A stretch of DNA of 21,363 bases, from NCBI GenBank assembly GCA_003164305.1, contig PLSZ01000549.1:1-21363 (forward strand). Direction: 5' to 3'. Both the position numbers and the translations under genes were made by a program. Shown in pieces: positions 1 through 9,800 of the stretch. Source of the DNA: Acetobacteraceae bacterium (GTDB lineage: Bacteria; Pseudomonadota; Alphaproteobacteria; Acetobacterales; Acetobacteraceae). Position 1 is the stretch's first letter, and every line of letters starts with the position of its first letter. Below the pieces are notes generated by a model, which made no database searches, was not told where the DNA came from, and worked only from the letters and a program-made list of their open reading frames with translations.

Positions 1-248
1 AACCCGTTCACGAACTCGAACCCGAGCGCGATCAGCAGGGCGATGCCCAGAAGCACGAACGCACCCAGGGCGAGGCTGTGATCGCCCACGACGTCCATGT
101 CGCCGGAAATGCTGATGGCCGCGTACGCGATGCCGGCGACGAGGGCGAGGACGAAGGCGATGGCGCCCAGAGCGTGTGGTTTGGCGTCCATATGTGGACG
201 CGGCGAGTGCTCGCTCGCGAGGTGTTCGCTCATGGTGGCGTCTGACAT
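1..248 (-). CDS. pit: PiT-family inorganic phosphate transporter, N-terminal part (cut by window edge)
   Basis: Reading the reverse strand from the ATG at 248 gives 82 codons without a stop, running off the window start. The first 26 or so residues are a soluble His/Ser-rich tail. A hydrophobic segment (AIAFVLALVAGIAYAAI) follows, and then a second one that ends in ALLIALGFEFVNGF. That last motif is the typical start of the conserved PiT core, where FVNGFHDTANA follows in the family; here the window ends right after GF. PiT proteins are inner-membrane low-affinity phosphate/cation symporters of about 400-550 residues, so most of the gene is missing. A strong ribosome binding site (GGAGGGG at 252-258) sits a few bases before the ATG and supports this start. 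A candidate PhoB box lies 60 bp upstream. The family call rests on a short but characteristic stretch. Confidence 0.8.
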   Translation of the reverse strand, partial: MSDATMSEHLASEHSPRPHMDAKPHALGAIAFVLALVAGIAYAAISISGDMDVVGDHSLALGAFVLLGIALLIALGFEFVNG

Positions 249-307
249 GATCCCCTCCGAAATTTTCCGGTATGGATGCGCTGTAGCGACGCCTCGGATG
301 GCCCGCG

Positions 308-325
308 ATGTCAGGTCGATGACAA
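308..325 (-). promoter_or_regulatory. Candidate PhoB-binding Pho box upstream of pit
   Basis: On the reverse strand this reads TTGTCAT-CGAC-CTGACAT, two 7-base direct repeats with a 4-base spacer (11-bp period). The Pho box consensus is CTGTCAT-N4-CTGTCAT, so each half differs by one base. It lies 60 bp before the start codon of a phosphate transporter gene, which makes chance less likely. I do not see a good -10 at the distance expected for activation, so PhoB could instead repress, as is known for the pit operon of Sinorhizobium meliloti. Direction of control is inference. Confidence 0.5.
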
Positions 326-582
326 TTTCGCGACAAAGTGACGCGACCTGACGTCCCTGATCGGCCGGGATGGACCGGGTCGGCGGAGGCGGGGTGGGAC
401 GGCGAGATCCTGTCCACGCCCGTGTCGGTCGCGTGCGCCAGGAGCCGTGACCGGGAGGGACACGCGAGACCCGCCCGCCCGCTCAGATCGTTTCGGGACG
501 CCGAAATATTCCGGGCGTGAACGGGTTCCCGGAGTGGGCGCCCTATCTCATTTTCCGGCGCTTGCGTGACGCGATTGCCATA
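326..582. other. Intergenic stretch with no gene recognised
   Basis: This is the GC-rich spacer between the divergent pit gene and the promoter region of the giant gene. Short open frames on both strands (for example 338-520 on the plus strand) give Arg/Pro-rich translations without recognisable domains and lack ribosome binding sites. I see no RNA gene, repeat or mobile element here. Confidence 0.5.
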
Positions 583-611
583 TTGCCACATCTGTTCCTA
601 TAAAATAGAAT
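583..611 (+). promoter_or_regulatory. Likely sigma70 promoter of the giant repeat-protein gene
   Basis: TTGCCA at 583-588 (consensus TTGACA, 5 of 6) is followed after exactly 17 bp by TAGAAT at 606-611 (consensus TATAAT, 5 of 6 by position). The stretch from 598 to 660 is clearly AT-rich against a very GC-rich background. A second -10-like hexamer, TATACT, sits at 611-616. Transcription would begin near 618, leaving a leader of about 185 nt before the ATG at 802. No other gene on this strand could use it. Confidence 0.5.
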
Positions 612-669
612 ATACTCGCTCTCCATAAACCACGCCTTGAATTTATGACTTATCAATTCTGAGTCCCCG

Positions 670-689
670 GCCGCGACCTGGATCGCGGC
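670..689 (+). other. Leader hairpin 1 in the 5' UTR of the giant gene
   Basis: GCCGCGA (670-676) and TCGCGGC (683-689) are perfectly complementary and enclose a 6-base loop CCTGGA. The stem has six G:C pairs and one A:U pair. No run of T follows, so this is not an intrinsic terminator. It may affect mRNA stability or bind a regulator; function is unknown, and hairpins of this size do arise by chance in GC-rich DNA. Confidence 0.35.
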
Positions 690-715
690 GGTGGCGGCGT
701 GAGGCCGCGCGAAGC

Positions 716-739
716 GTTCGGCCAAAAAAGAGCCCGAAC
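716..739 (+). other. Leader hairpin 2 with A-rich loop
   Basis: GTTCGG (716-721) pairs with CCGAAC (734-739) around a 12-base loop containing six consecutive A residues. It lies about 60 nt before the giant gene's start codon, in the inferred untranslated leader. The A-rich single-stranded loop could be a protein or small-RNA contact point, which is speculation. It is not a terminator. Confidence 0.3.
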
Positions 740-801
740 AGGGACAACCTCCATTCTGGGCGGTCGCGGGTTTCTGGCGACGAAACGTGAGGGGACATCC
801 A

Positions 802-3800
802 ATGGCCACCGTGAACTGGAAAAACGCCGCCTCCGGTAACTGGAACAACGCCGCGAACTGGGACACCGGCAGCACCCCGGGCGCGAGCGACAACGCGGTC
901 ATCTCTGTCGCCGGGTCCTATACCGTCGCGCTGAACACCCCCATCAGCGTGGGCTCGATCACCATCGGCGACTCCGCCGCGGCGCTACAGATCCAGGACG
1001 CGGGCGGCACGGAGGCGGTCAACGGAAGCGTCGCGAACAGCGGCTATCTCGGGCTGGACGCCGGAGGGGCGGGCGGAAGCACGATGACGGTCGGCGGGTC
1101 GCTGACCAATACCAACACGTTGCAGGTCGGCAATGGTGGCATGACCGCCGCCAGCCTGCTGACCATCGGCGGCGGGCTGACGACCTCCAACGCGACGCTG
1201 TCCGTCGTCGGCGGTCAAACGGGCGCATCGGCCAGCATCGTCGCGGGCGGCGCGCCCACCGGCACTTTGACGGGGACCTTCGCGCTGACCGGAAACGCCG
1301 GCGGCGCCATCGTCCAATACGCCAGTGGCGGGATCACTCAGATTGGCGACGGCGCCAGTAATGGCGGCGAGCTTTACATCGACGGAGCGAACGCCGACGT
1401 CGAGACCGGCGCGACCAACAGCAACAGCGCGCTCAGCAGCCTCGGCACGATCGCCGGCAACGGCGCGCTGGATTTGCGCGACGGCGTGACGGTGACGACC
1501 ACCACCGGCCTGACCGTGAACGGCGGCGACGGCCGCCTGAAGGTCGATGCCTATGGCGGCGCGGGCGGCAGCACCGTCACGATCGGCGGCAACCTGACCA
1601 ACAGTTCGTTCGGCAATTTCAGCGACGGCGGCGTATCCGTCGGCAACAGCGCGATGTCCAATGCCGACACGCTGATCGTGCAAGGCAATTACATCGGCAC
1701 CGGCGGGTTGCTGGAGGTCGCCGGCGGTTCGACCGCCACCGCGACGGCGCTGATGAACGTCACCGGAACGCTGCAAAGCACGCTGACCGGCAACATCTAC
1801 CTTGGCGGCGATACCGGCGGAGCCATCCTCCAATACGCCAGCGGCGGTATCACGCAAATCGGCGACGGCGCCAGCAACGGCGGCGATCTGGAAATCGACG
1901 GAGCCAACGCGTTCGACGAGGTCGGCGCGACCAACAGCAACAGCGCGCTGAGCGGGCTGACCAGCATCGCGGGCAACGGCGTGCTGGATTTGCGCGACGG
2001 CGCGAGTGTCACCACCACCGCCGGCCTGACCGTGAACGGCGGTGACGGACGGTTGAAGGTCGATGCTTACGGCGGCAACGGCGGCGGCACCGTCACCATC
2101 GGCGGCAATTTAACCAATACCTCGTTCGGCAATTTCTCCGACGGCGGGGTCTCGGTCGGCAACAGTTCGATGGGCGCCGGCGATCTGCTGACGGTGGATG
2201 GCACGTACACCGGTACCGGCGGGTTGCTCGTGCTGACCGGAGGCAAAAGCGGCGCGGCGGCACAGATGGCTGTGACCGGGGCGGTGCAAAGCACGCTGAC
2301 CGGCAACATCGCGATCATCGGCGGCGCGGGAGGCGCCAGCCTGCGATACGGCGGCGGCGGCATCACGCAAATCGGCGACGGCGCCAGCAACGGCGGCGAC
2401 CAGGAAATCGACGGTGCCAACGCGTTCGACGAGGTCGGCGCGACCAACAGCAACAGCGCGTTGACCGGCCTGACCACCATCGCGAGCAACGGTCTGCTTG
2501 ACCTGCGCGACGGTGCCAGCGTGATCACCACCAGTAGCCTGACAGTGAACGGCGGCCTCGGACGGCTGAAAGTCGATTCGTACGGCGGCAACGGCGGCAG
2601 TACCGTCACTATCGGCGGCGATCTGACCAATACATCGACCGGCAGCTTCGGCGACGGCGGCGTAGAGGTCGGCAACACCGGCATGACGGTGTCGGACCTG
2701 CTGACGGTCGATGGCGCGCTGAACAATTCAGGCCAGGTCACCTTGCTCGGCGGGCAGGCCGGCGCGACCGCCCGCCTGGTCGTCAGCGGCGCGGTGCAAA
2801 GTACACTGACCGGCAGTTACGCCATCGTCAGCGGTGCCGGAGGCGCCAGCCTTCAGTACGGCTCCGGCGGCATCACGCAACTCGGCGACGGTGCCGGCAA
2901 CGGGGCCGATCTGTATCTCGACGGCGCCACCGCGTTCGCCGAAGTCGGCGCGACCAACAGCAACAGCGCGCTGACCGATCTGGGCACGATCGACAGCAAC
3001 GGGTTGCTGGATCTGCGCGACGGCGTGCTGCTGACCACCGCGACCGGCCTGACCGTGAACGGCGGCGACGCGCGGCTGAAAGTCGATGCCTACGGCGGCA
3101 GCGGCGGCGGCAACGTCACGATCGGCGGCGAACTGACCAACACCGCGTTCGGCAATTTCAACGATGGCGGGGTCTCGGTCGGCAACACCGGCATGACGGT
3201 GTCCGATCTGCTGACCGTCGATGGACAGCTGCAAAACAGCGGGCTGATCAACATCCTCGGCAACAACGGCACAACAGCGGCCGAAGCGGTGGTGAGCGTC
3301 GATGGCATTGTGCAGAACTCTGGCGCTCTGAACATCGGCACCCGCGGCGAGTTGTCCGTCACCAACGGCAACGTCTTCGTGCAGACCGCTGGCACGACCG
3401 ATTTGTCCGGCACGTTGAACGCCTCGGGTGTCGCGTTGCAGGCCGGTTTGCTGGATGTGAGCGGAGGAATGGTGACCGGCGGCTCGCTCGCCATTTCCGC
3501 CGGCGCCACGCTGTTCGGCTTTGGCACCATCGCCCCGGCGATTTCCGGCATAGGCGCGATCCAGGCGAGCGGCGGGACGCTCGACCTCGCCGGAGGGCTC
3601 GCGTCGTCCGCGGCGGTGGCGATAGAGAACGCGTCGGCGTTGGACATCGCCGGACCGGACGCGGGGACCGTCACCTTCGCGGGGGCGAGCGGCGTTCTGG
3701 TGCTGGAACAGCCGATGAATTTCACCGGCACGATCGACGGGCTGCAGGTCAGCGACACGTTGTTGTTGCGTGGCGTTCAGGCGACCGGCGCCACCACGAC

Positions 3801-6800
3801 GTATAATTCCGGCGACAACACTTCCACGTTGGCGATCGCGCTGGCGGCGGGCGGTACGCTGGATCTGACCTTGGCGGGCAATGAGGCCGGCGACGCGTTC
3901 AGCGTGAACCGGGTCGGAAGCGACAGCCAGATCGGCGCGATCGGCGCCGCCGTCGGAGTCATCAACACTGCGACCCCGATCGTGCTGCCGGCGGCGCGCA
4001 CCAGCACGGCGGAAACCATTCCGTTGAGCATTAGCAACGGCGCGTTGGCCGGCTCGGCGCCGCTGGATGTCAATGTCGGGACCACCAGCGGCGACGCGGT
4101 CGCCTCCGGCACGATCGTCAGCCTCGCGGCCGGCGCCACCGACACCACCGACATCCTCGTCGGACTGGGCGCCTTCAATGGCGGTTCGGAGAGCGGCACG
4201 GTCACACTGGACTTCGCCTCCGCGCTCAGTGGCGGCCTGACCGCGCCGCTGCCGTCGGAGACGTTCGGAATTTCGGGGACGGTCTACCGGGAGGCGGTGG
4301 CCTCGATCGCGCCGATCGCGTTGTTCGCGCATGTCGGCGACCCGGGTGTGGAAACGCTGGACGTCAGCAACGTGGCACCGGCGGATGGGTTCTCCGAGGC
4401 GTTGATCGCCTCGCTGACCGGCGCCACCGGCGGCTTCGCGGTCGCCAGCGCGGGTCCCACCAGCGACATCGCGGCCGGGGGGTCGAACGCGACGACGTTG
4501 CGGCTGAGCTACTCGACCGCGCAAACCGGCTTCGTGAGCGGCGACGCACTGGTCGCGCTGACTTCCGACGGCGGCACCGGCGCGGGCAGCATCGACGGGC
4601 TCGGCACCATCGCACTGGCTCCCGAGGCGGTGCCGGTCACCATCAATATCGACAACTACGCCACCGCCGCGATCGAGCCTCCCACCGGCGTCGGCACGCT
4701 GACCCAGGTCAGCAACGCGGCGACATTGGACCTGGGCACCGTCGCCGAGAACACCGGGCCGTTCGGCCTGAATTTCGGCGTCGCCAACACCGCGAGCGGG
4801 CCGGCCGACGTGCTGTCCGGCAGCTTCGTCGCGACCGCGTCCAGCGGCTTCACGTTGACCTCATTGGGCGCGTTCTCGGGCATCGCGGCGGGCCAGACCG
4901 CGGCGGCGGGTGTGACGTTGGACACCACCGTCGGCGGCGTCGTCACCCAGACCATCACGCTGGATCCGACCGGCGGTAACGCGGGCGGCTACAGCGCGCC
5001 ACTGACGCCGGAAACGTTGACCATCACGGGGACGGTGGAGCCTCTGCCGTCGCCGATCATCACGGCCGGCAGCAGCGTCACCGCGATGACCGACGTGCCG
5101 ATGCTCCTTGGGCTGGCGATCGCCGATCCCAACACCGACACGCTGCCGCTGACCGTGACGATCACCGACACGAGCGGTGTGCTGACCGCGGCCCAAAGCG
5201 GTAACGCAACGGTGTCCGGCGGCGGCTCGAACAAATTGGTACTGACCGGCGACATCGCCGACCTGAACGAGGAACTCGCGGCGGTGGCGTACAGCGCCGC
5301 GGTGGTCGGCAGCGACACCGTCAACGTCAGCGTGGTCGATCAGCATCACGCCAGCGCCACCCAAAGCATCGCGGTCGGCGTCGCGCCGGTGCCTTTGACC
5401 GGTCCCGTCTTCAACGGTCCAACCAGCGAACTGGGCCTGGTCGGAACGGCGACCGGGTTTGGCGGGCTCAGCGTGTCCGATCCCTACGGTGAAGCGACGG
5501 ATACGACCGAGACGCTCGCTCTGGTGGATCCAAACGGCGGCACTCTGAGCATCACGGGGAATTACGGCGGCACGATCATCGGTCAGGGCACGCCAACCCT
5601 GGAGATCATCGGCACGGTCCCTGAGATCAACGCCTATCTGGGCGACGGATTGCTGGACGACCTGTCCGCCTCGCTGCTGGCCATCGACACCGGCTTCATC
5701 GCCGGCTTCATCCGGCACGGCTCGATCACCGCCGTCACCGAGAACGACCTGGTCACCCTTGGCGGCGGTCCCGAGGGCAAGTTTTTCGAGCTTGGCGTCG
5801 AATCCGCCGCGTTCGCGCTCAATTCCCTGATCGGGCTGATTCCCGGCAACACGCCGCCCAACAGGGCCGATTTCATCAAGGCCCTGGTCGATATCATCGG
5901 CGATCCGCACATTGTCGCGGCGAACGGCGCGGTCTACGACTTCAACGCCGAGGGCGAGTACGTCCTGGCCACATCGACGTCGCCCGGCGACTCGTTTGAC
6001 GTCCAGGTGCGGCTGCAATCGTTCAACGACAGTCCGTACGCCAGCGTGGTGACCCAGGTCGCGGCGCAGGTCGGCACCGATCGCGTCACCTTCGGCACCG
6101 GGCGGGCTGACCCGATCTGGGTCGATGGCACCGCCGCCGCGCTGTCCAGCGGCGGCTCGATCACGCTCAGCGGCGGCATCGTCACACAAACCTCGGCCAA
6201 CGGCTATCAGATCAGCTGGGACACCGGCGAGGTGCTGAACGTCACCGATGAGGGCGACCTGCTCGACACCAGCATCGCGCCGGGTCCGAATAACAGCGTG
6301 GGCTCGCTGGTCGGGCTGGCGACGCTGGCCGACACGCCGGCGGACGAGTTCCAGTTGGTCGACGGCAGCGTGCTGACCTCACCGCTGACCAGCGCGGAAC
6401 TGTACGGCGCCTACGCCTCCGCATGGGCCGTGCCGCAGGCCGACTCGCTGTTCGATTACGGGCAGGGACAGAGCACGGCGACGTTCGACAATCCCAGCTT
6501 CCCGGCGGCGGTCGTTACGCTGGCGGACCTGCCGGCGGCGGTGGTCGCGCAGGCGGCCTCCATCGTCGCGGCGGCGGGCATCACCGATCCCGGCGCGGCG
6601 GCGGCGATCGAGTTCGACTACATCCTCAGCGGCGGCGATCCGTCGATCGTGTCGTCCGATGCCAGTTATCTCGCCGGCGTATCGACCACGCCGGAGACGG
6701 CGACGCCGAGCGGACCGGCGCCGGTGGCGATCGGTGTGATGGCGGTACAGCCGGAGGTGGAAGGCAGCCACAACACCGCCAGCACCGCGGTGTTCACAGC

Positions 6801-9800
6801 GTATTTGACGGCGCCCAGTACGACCGAAGAGACGATCAACTACGCCGTCGTCGCCACGGCGATGAATGAGTTGGGCGCCTCGGCGTTCGGCGGCACGCTG
6901 CCGACCGGGCAGATCACCATTGCGGCCGGACAGATCAGCGGCCAGTTCACCATCACCGTCCCGCCCGGTGGGTTGGGCCTGAACCCGGATTCCTTGCTCG
7001 CGGTTCAGGTATCCGCAACGGATGGCACACCGCTGTTCGCGCCCGACGCGCAAACCACCATCGTGCAGGCGATTCCCGGGCCGCCCGCCGTGCCGGTGAT
7101 TTCCGATATCACCAATCTCGGCAGTTTTTACGGCAGCGGCACGTCGTACACGCTGGACCTCGGCGATGTGCAATATGGCGAACCGCTGCCGGCGATCACC
7201 TTCGCGATCGAAAATACCCAGACCCCACCGTCGGATTTCCTCGGTGGCACGCTGACCGTGGCGCCGGTGGAAGGCTTCACGGTGGCGGGCACCACCCTGC
7301 CCTCGCCTCTGGGCGGCGGCGCGAGTTACCAGGATCTGACGGTCAGCGTGAACAGCGTCAAGTTCGGCGCCAACAGCGAAACGATCACGTTCGATCCGAC
7401 CGACAGCAACGTGACCGGGTTCAGCGAAAACCTGGCGCCGGTCACGCTGACCATCAACGATACGATCGTGCCGCCGACCATGGTTTTCAGCCAGGCCTAT
7501 GGCGACGTGCACATCATCACCTATAGCGGGTTGCTGTATAATTTTCAGGGCGAGGGCGAGTTCACCCTGGCGCAATCGCGCGTCCCCGGCGACACGTTCG
7601 ATATTCAGTTGCGCCTGGTGCCATGGACGACGGCCAGCTCTGTCACCGTCATTTCGCAGGTCGCGGTATCGGTCGGCACCGACAAGGTCACGTTCGATCA
7701 AACGCGCCCCGACACGGTTTATGTCGATGGCAATCCCTCCACGATCAGCGCCGCCGATCCGACGGTCGCGCTGAACGGCGGCGAGTTGACGCAGATCTCC
7801 TCCAATGTCTGGCGGGTCAACTGGAACACGGGCGAGGAAGCGACGATTACCGGATGGGGCAATTTCTTCAACGTCACCGACGGCATTCCGCTCAGCGAGC
7901 CCAACATGGTAGGCGGTCTGCAAGGCGAAGATGCCGGCCCCAGCAACGATTTCCAGTTGTCGAGCGGCACGGTCATTCCGCAGCCGATCACGGCCGGCGA
8001 GTTGTATGGTCCTTACGCCGACTCCTGGCGCGTCACCCCCACCACATCTTTGTTCGACTATCTTCCTGGGCAAACGACGGCGACCTTCACCGACAAGGAT
8101 TTCCCGTTCGACGCCGTTTCGCTGTCGAATCTACCCAGCAACCTGATCGCGGCGGCGAGCACATTGGTCGCCGCTGACGGCATCACCGATCCCGGCATCG
8201 CGCAATCGGCGGAACTGGACTACATCGCCACAGGAGATCCGATTTTCATCAACGCGGCACAGCAGGTCGCCGAGCAGGTGACCAGCACGACGCCGGTTTC
8301 GGTGCAGGCGCCCGTCGTCGCCGCGGTGGGCGTGGAAGCGATCCCGGCGGGCTACACCGAAGTGGCGAGCGGCGTGACGCCGGTCAACTTCGACGCTTAT
8401 CTGACCGCGCCATCCAGCAGCGCGATCGTGGTGAATTACACCGCGGTGGCGGCGGGCGCGGGATTTTTCGGCGCGTCGGCCTTCGCGGGCGATGCGTTGC
8501 CGTCCGGCAGCGTTACGATCGCGGCGGGTTCGACGATCGTTCCGTTCACGCTGGATTTGGCGCAGGGCGCTTTGGGCACCACGCCGAGCGAAAAGCTGGA
8601 AGTGCAGATCAGCGCGCCGGGCGGCAGTCCGGTGTTCGCGCAAAGCGCGACCGCGACTGTCGCCAATAATGTGGCTCAGTCTGGGGTGGCGCCGATTCCT
8701 CAGTTGTTGAAGCTGGGGAATGTTGGGACTTTGACCGAGGTCAGTCCGACCGCTTACACGCTGTCGCTCGGAACGCTGACGCAAGGAGAAACCGCGGGTC
8801 AGATCCAGCTTGGCATCGCCAACGACGCGGCACCGCCCGCCGATCAACTCAGCGGCACGTTTGGCGCGCCCTCGGGCACCGGGTTCCTGATTTCCGACGA
8901 TTCGCTGCCGAGCGCGATCGCGGCGGGCGGGCAATACGATGGGCTGGAAGTCGCGACACTGACCGCCAGCGCGGGCACGAATACCGAGACGCTGACGTTC
9001 AAGCCCTCCGACGTGAATGAAAGCGGCTATGTGGCGGCGCTGTCGCCGATCACCCTGACGGTCACCGATACCGTGGCCGCGCCGGGCGTCGGGCAATTGA
9101 ACACGCCGCAAACGATCGTGTTCCCGAACGTGCATGTCGGCGCGCCCGAAACGCGACCTTTAAGCGTCAGCGATACCGGCAGCGCGCCGATCGCCGTTTC
9201 GGTCAGCGCCACGGCGCCGGTCACCGCCTCGGGTTCGATCGCCGCGCTGGCGCCAGGCGTCACGGACAGCACCGATCTGTCGGTCAGTGTCGATACCAGC
9301 AGCGGCGGACTGAAGAACAGCGCGGTCGATGTGAATTTCGGCACCACCGATCCGGTGGTGGACGTGTTCGGCGGAGTGTATCGCCTCGCGTCCGGAACGG
9401 TCGCGCCAATCACGAAATACGTGCATGTCGGCGATCCCGGCACCATCGCGCTGGACGTGAGCAATGGCGCGACGGCGGACGGATTCTCCGAGAATTTGCT
9501 GGCGTCGCTGGCCGCCGTGACGCCCGGGATCACCATCGCCGCGGGCGGTCCGACCGGCGAGATCGCCCCTGGTGCGAGCGATACGTCCAGTTTACAGCTT
9601 GGTTTTTCCACCGCCGGCGCGGCCAGCATCGCGGCCACCGCGACGGTGGACGTGACCTCCGACGGCGGCACCGGCACCGGTAGCATCGACGGGTTGGGCA
9701 CCACCGTTCTGACACCCATCATCGTGCCGGTCGCCATCACGGTGGAGAGCTACGCCAACCCGGTGTTCGAGGACCTGTCCGCCAACGGAACGTTCTCCGG

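Noticed and set aside
787..801. GTG at 787 as start of the giant gene
   Set aside because: The GTG overlaps the purine-rich ribosome binding site that is correctly spaced for the ATG at 802.
543..902. 119-codon minus-strand frame across the giant gene's promoter and start
   Set aside because: No domain, no ribosome binding site, and it overlaps the promoter, leader and first codons of a convincing gene on the other strand.
1333..1380. RTX calcium-binding nonapeptides suggested by GDGASNGGD
   Set aside because: The motif occurs once per 170-residue repeat and lacks the tandem GGxGxDxUx pattern that forms a beta-roll.
1063..3243. CRISPR-like or satellite array
   Set aside because: The repeat period is about 510 bp, keeps the reading frame and encodes conserved protein motifs; these are protein repeats, not a CRISPR array.
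2728..4524. Long open frame (598 codons) on the minus strand inside the giant gene
   Set aside because: It gives an Arg/Gly/Asp-rich translation without domains and is the expected by-product of high GC in the codon positions of the real gene opposite. The same holds for the minus-strand frames at 985-1857, 4861-6189, 6379-8073, 8131-9135 and 9592-10557.
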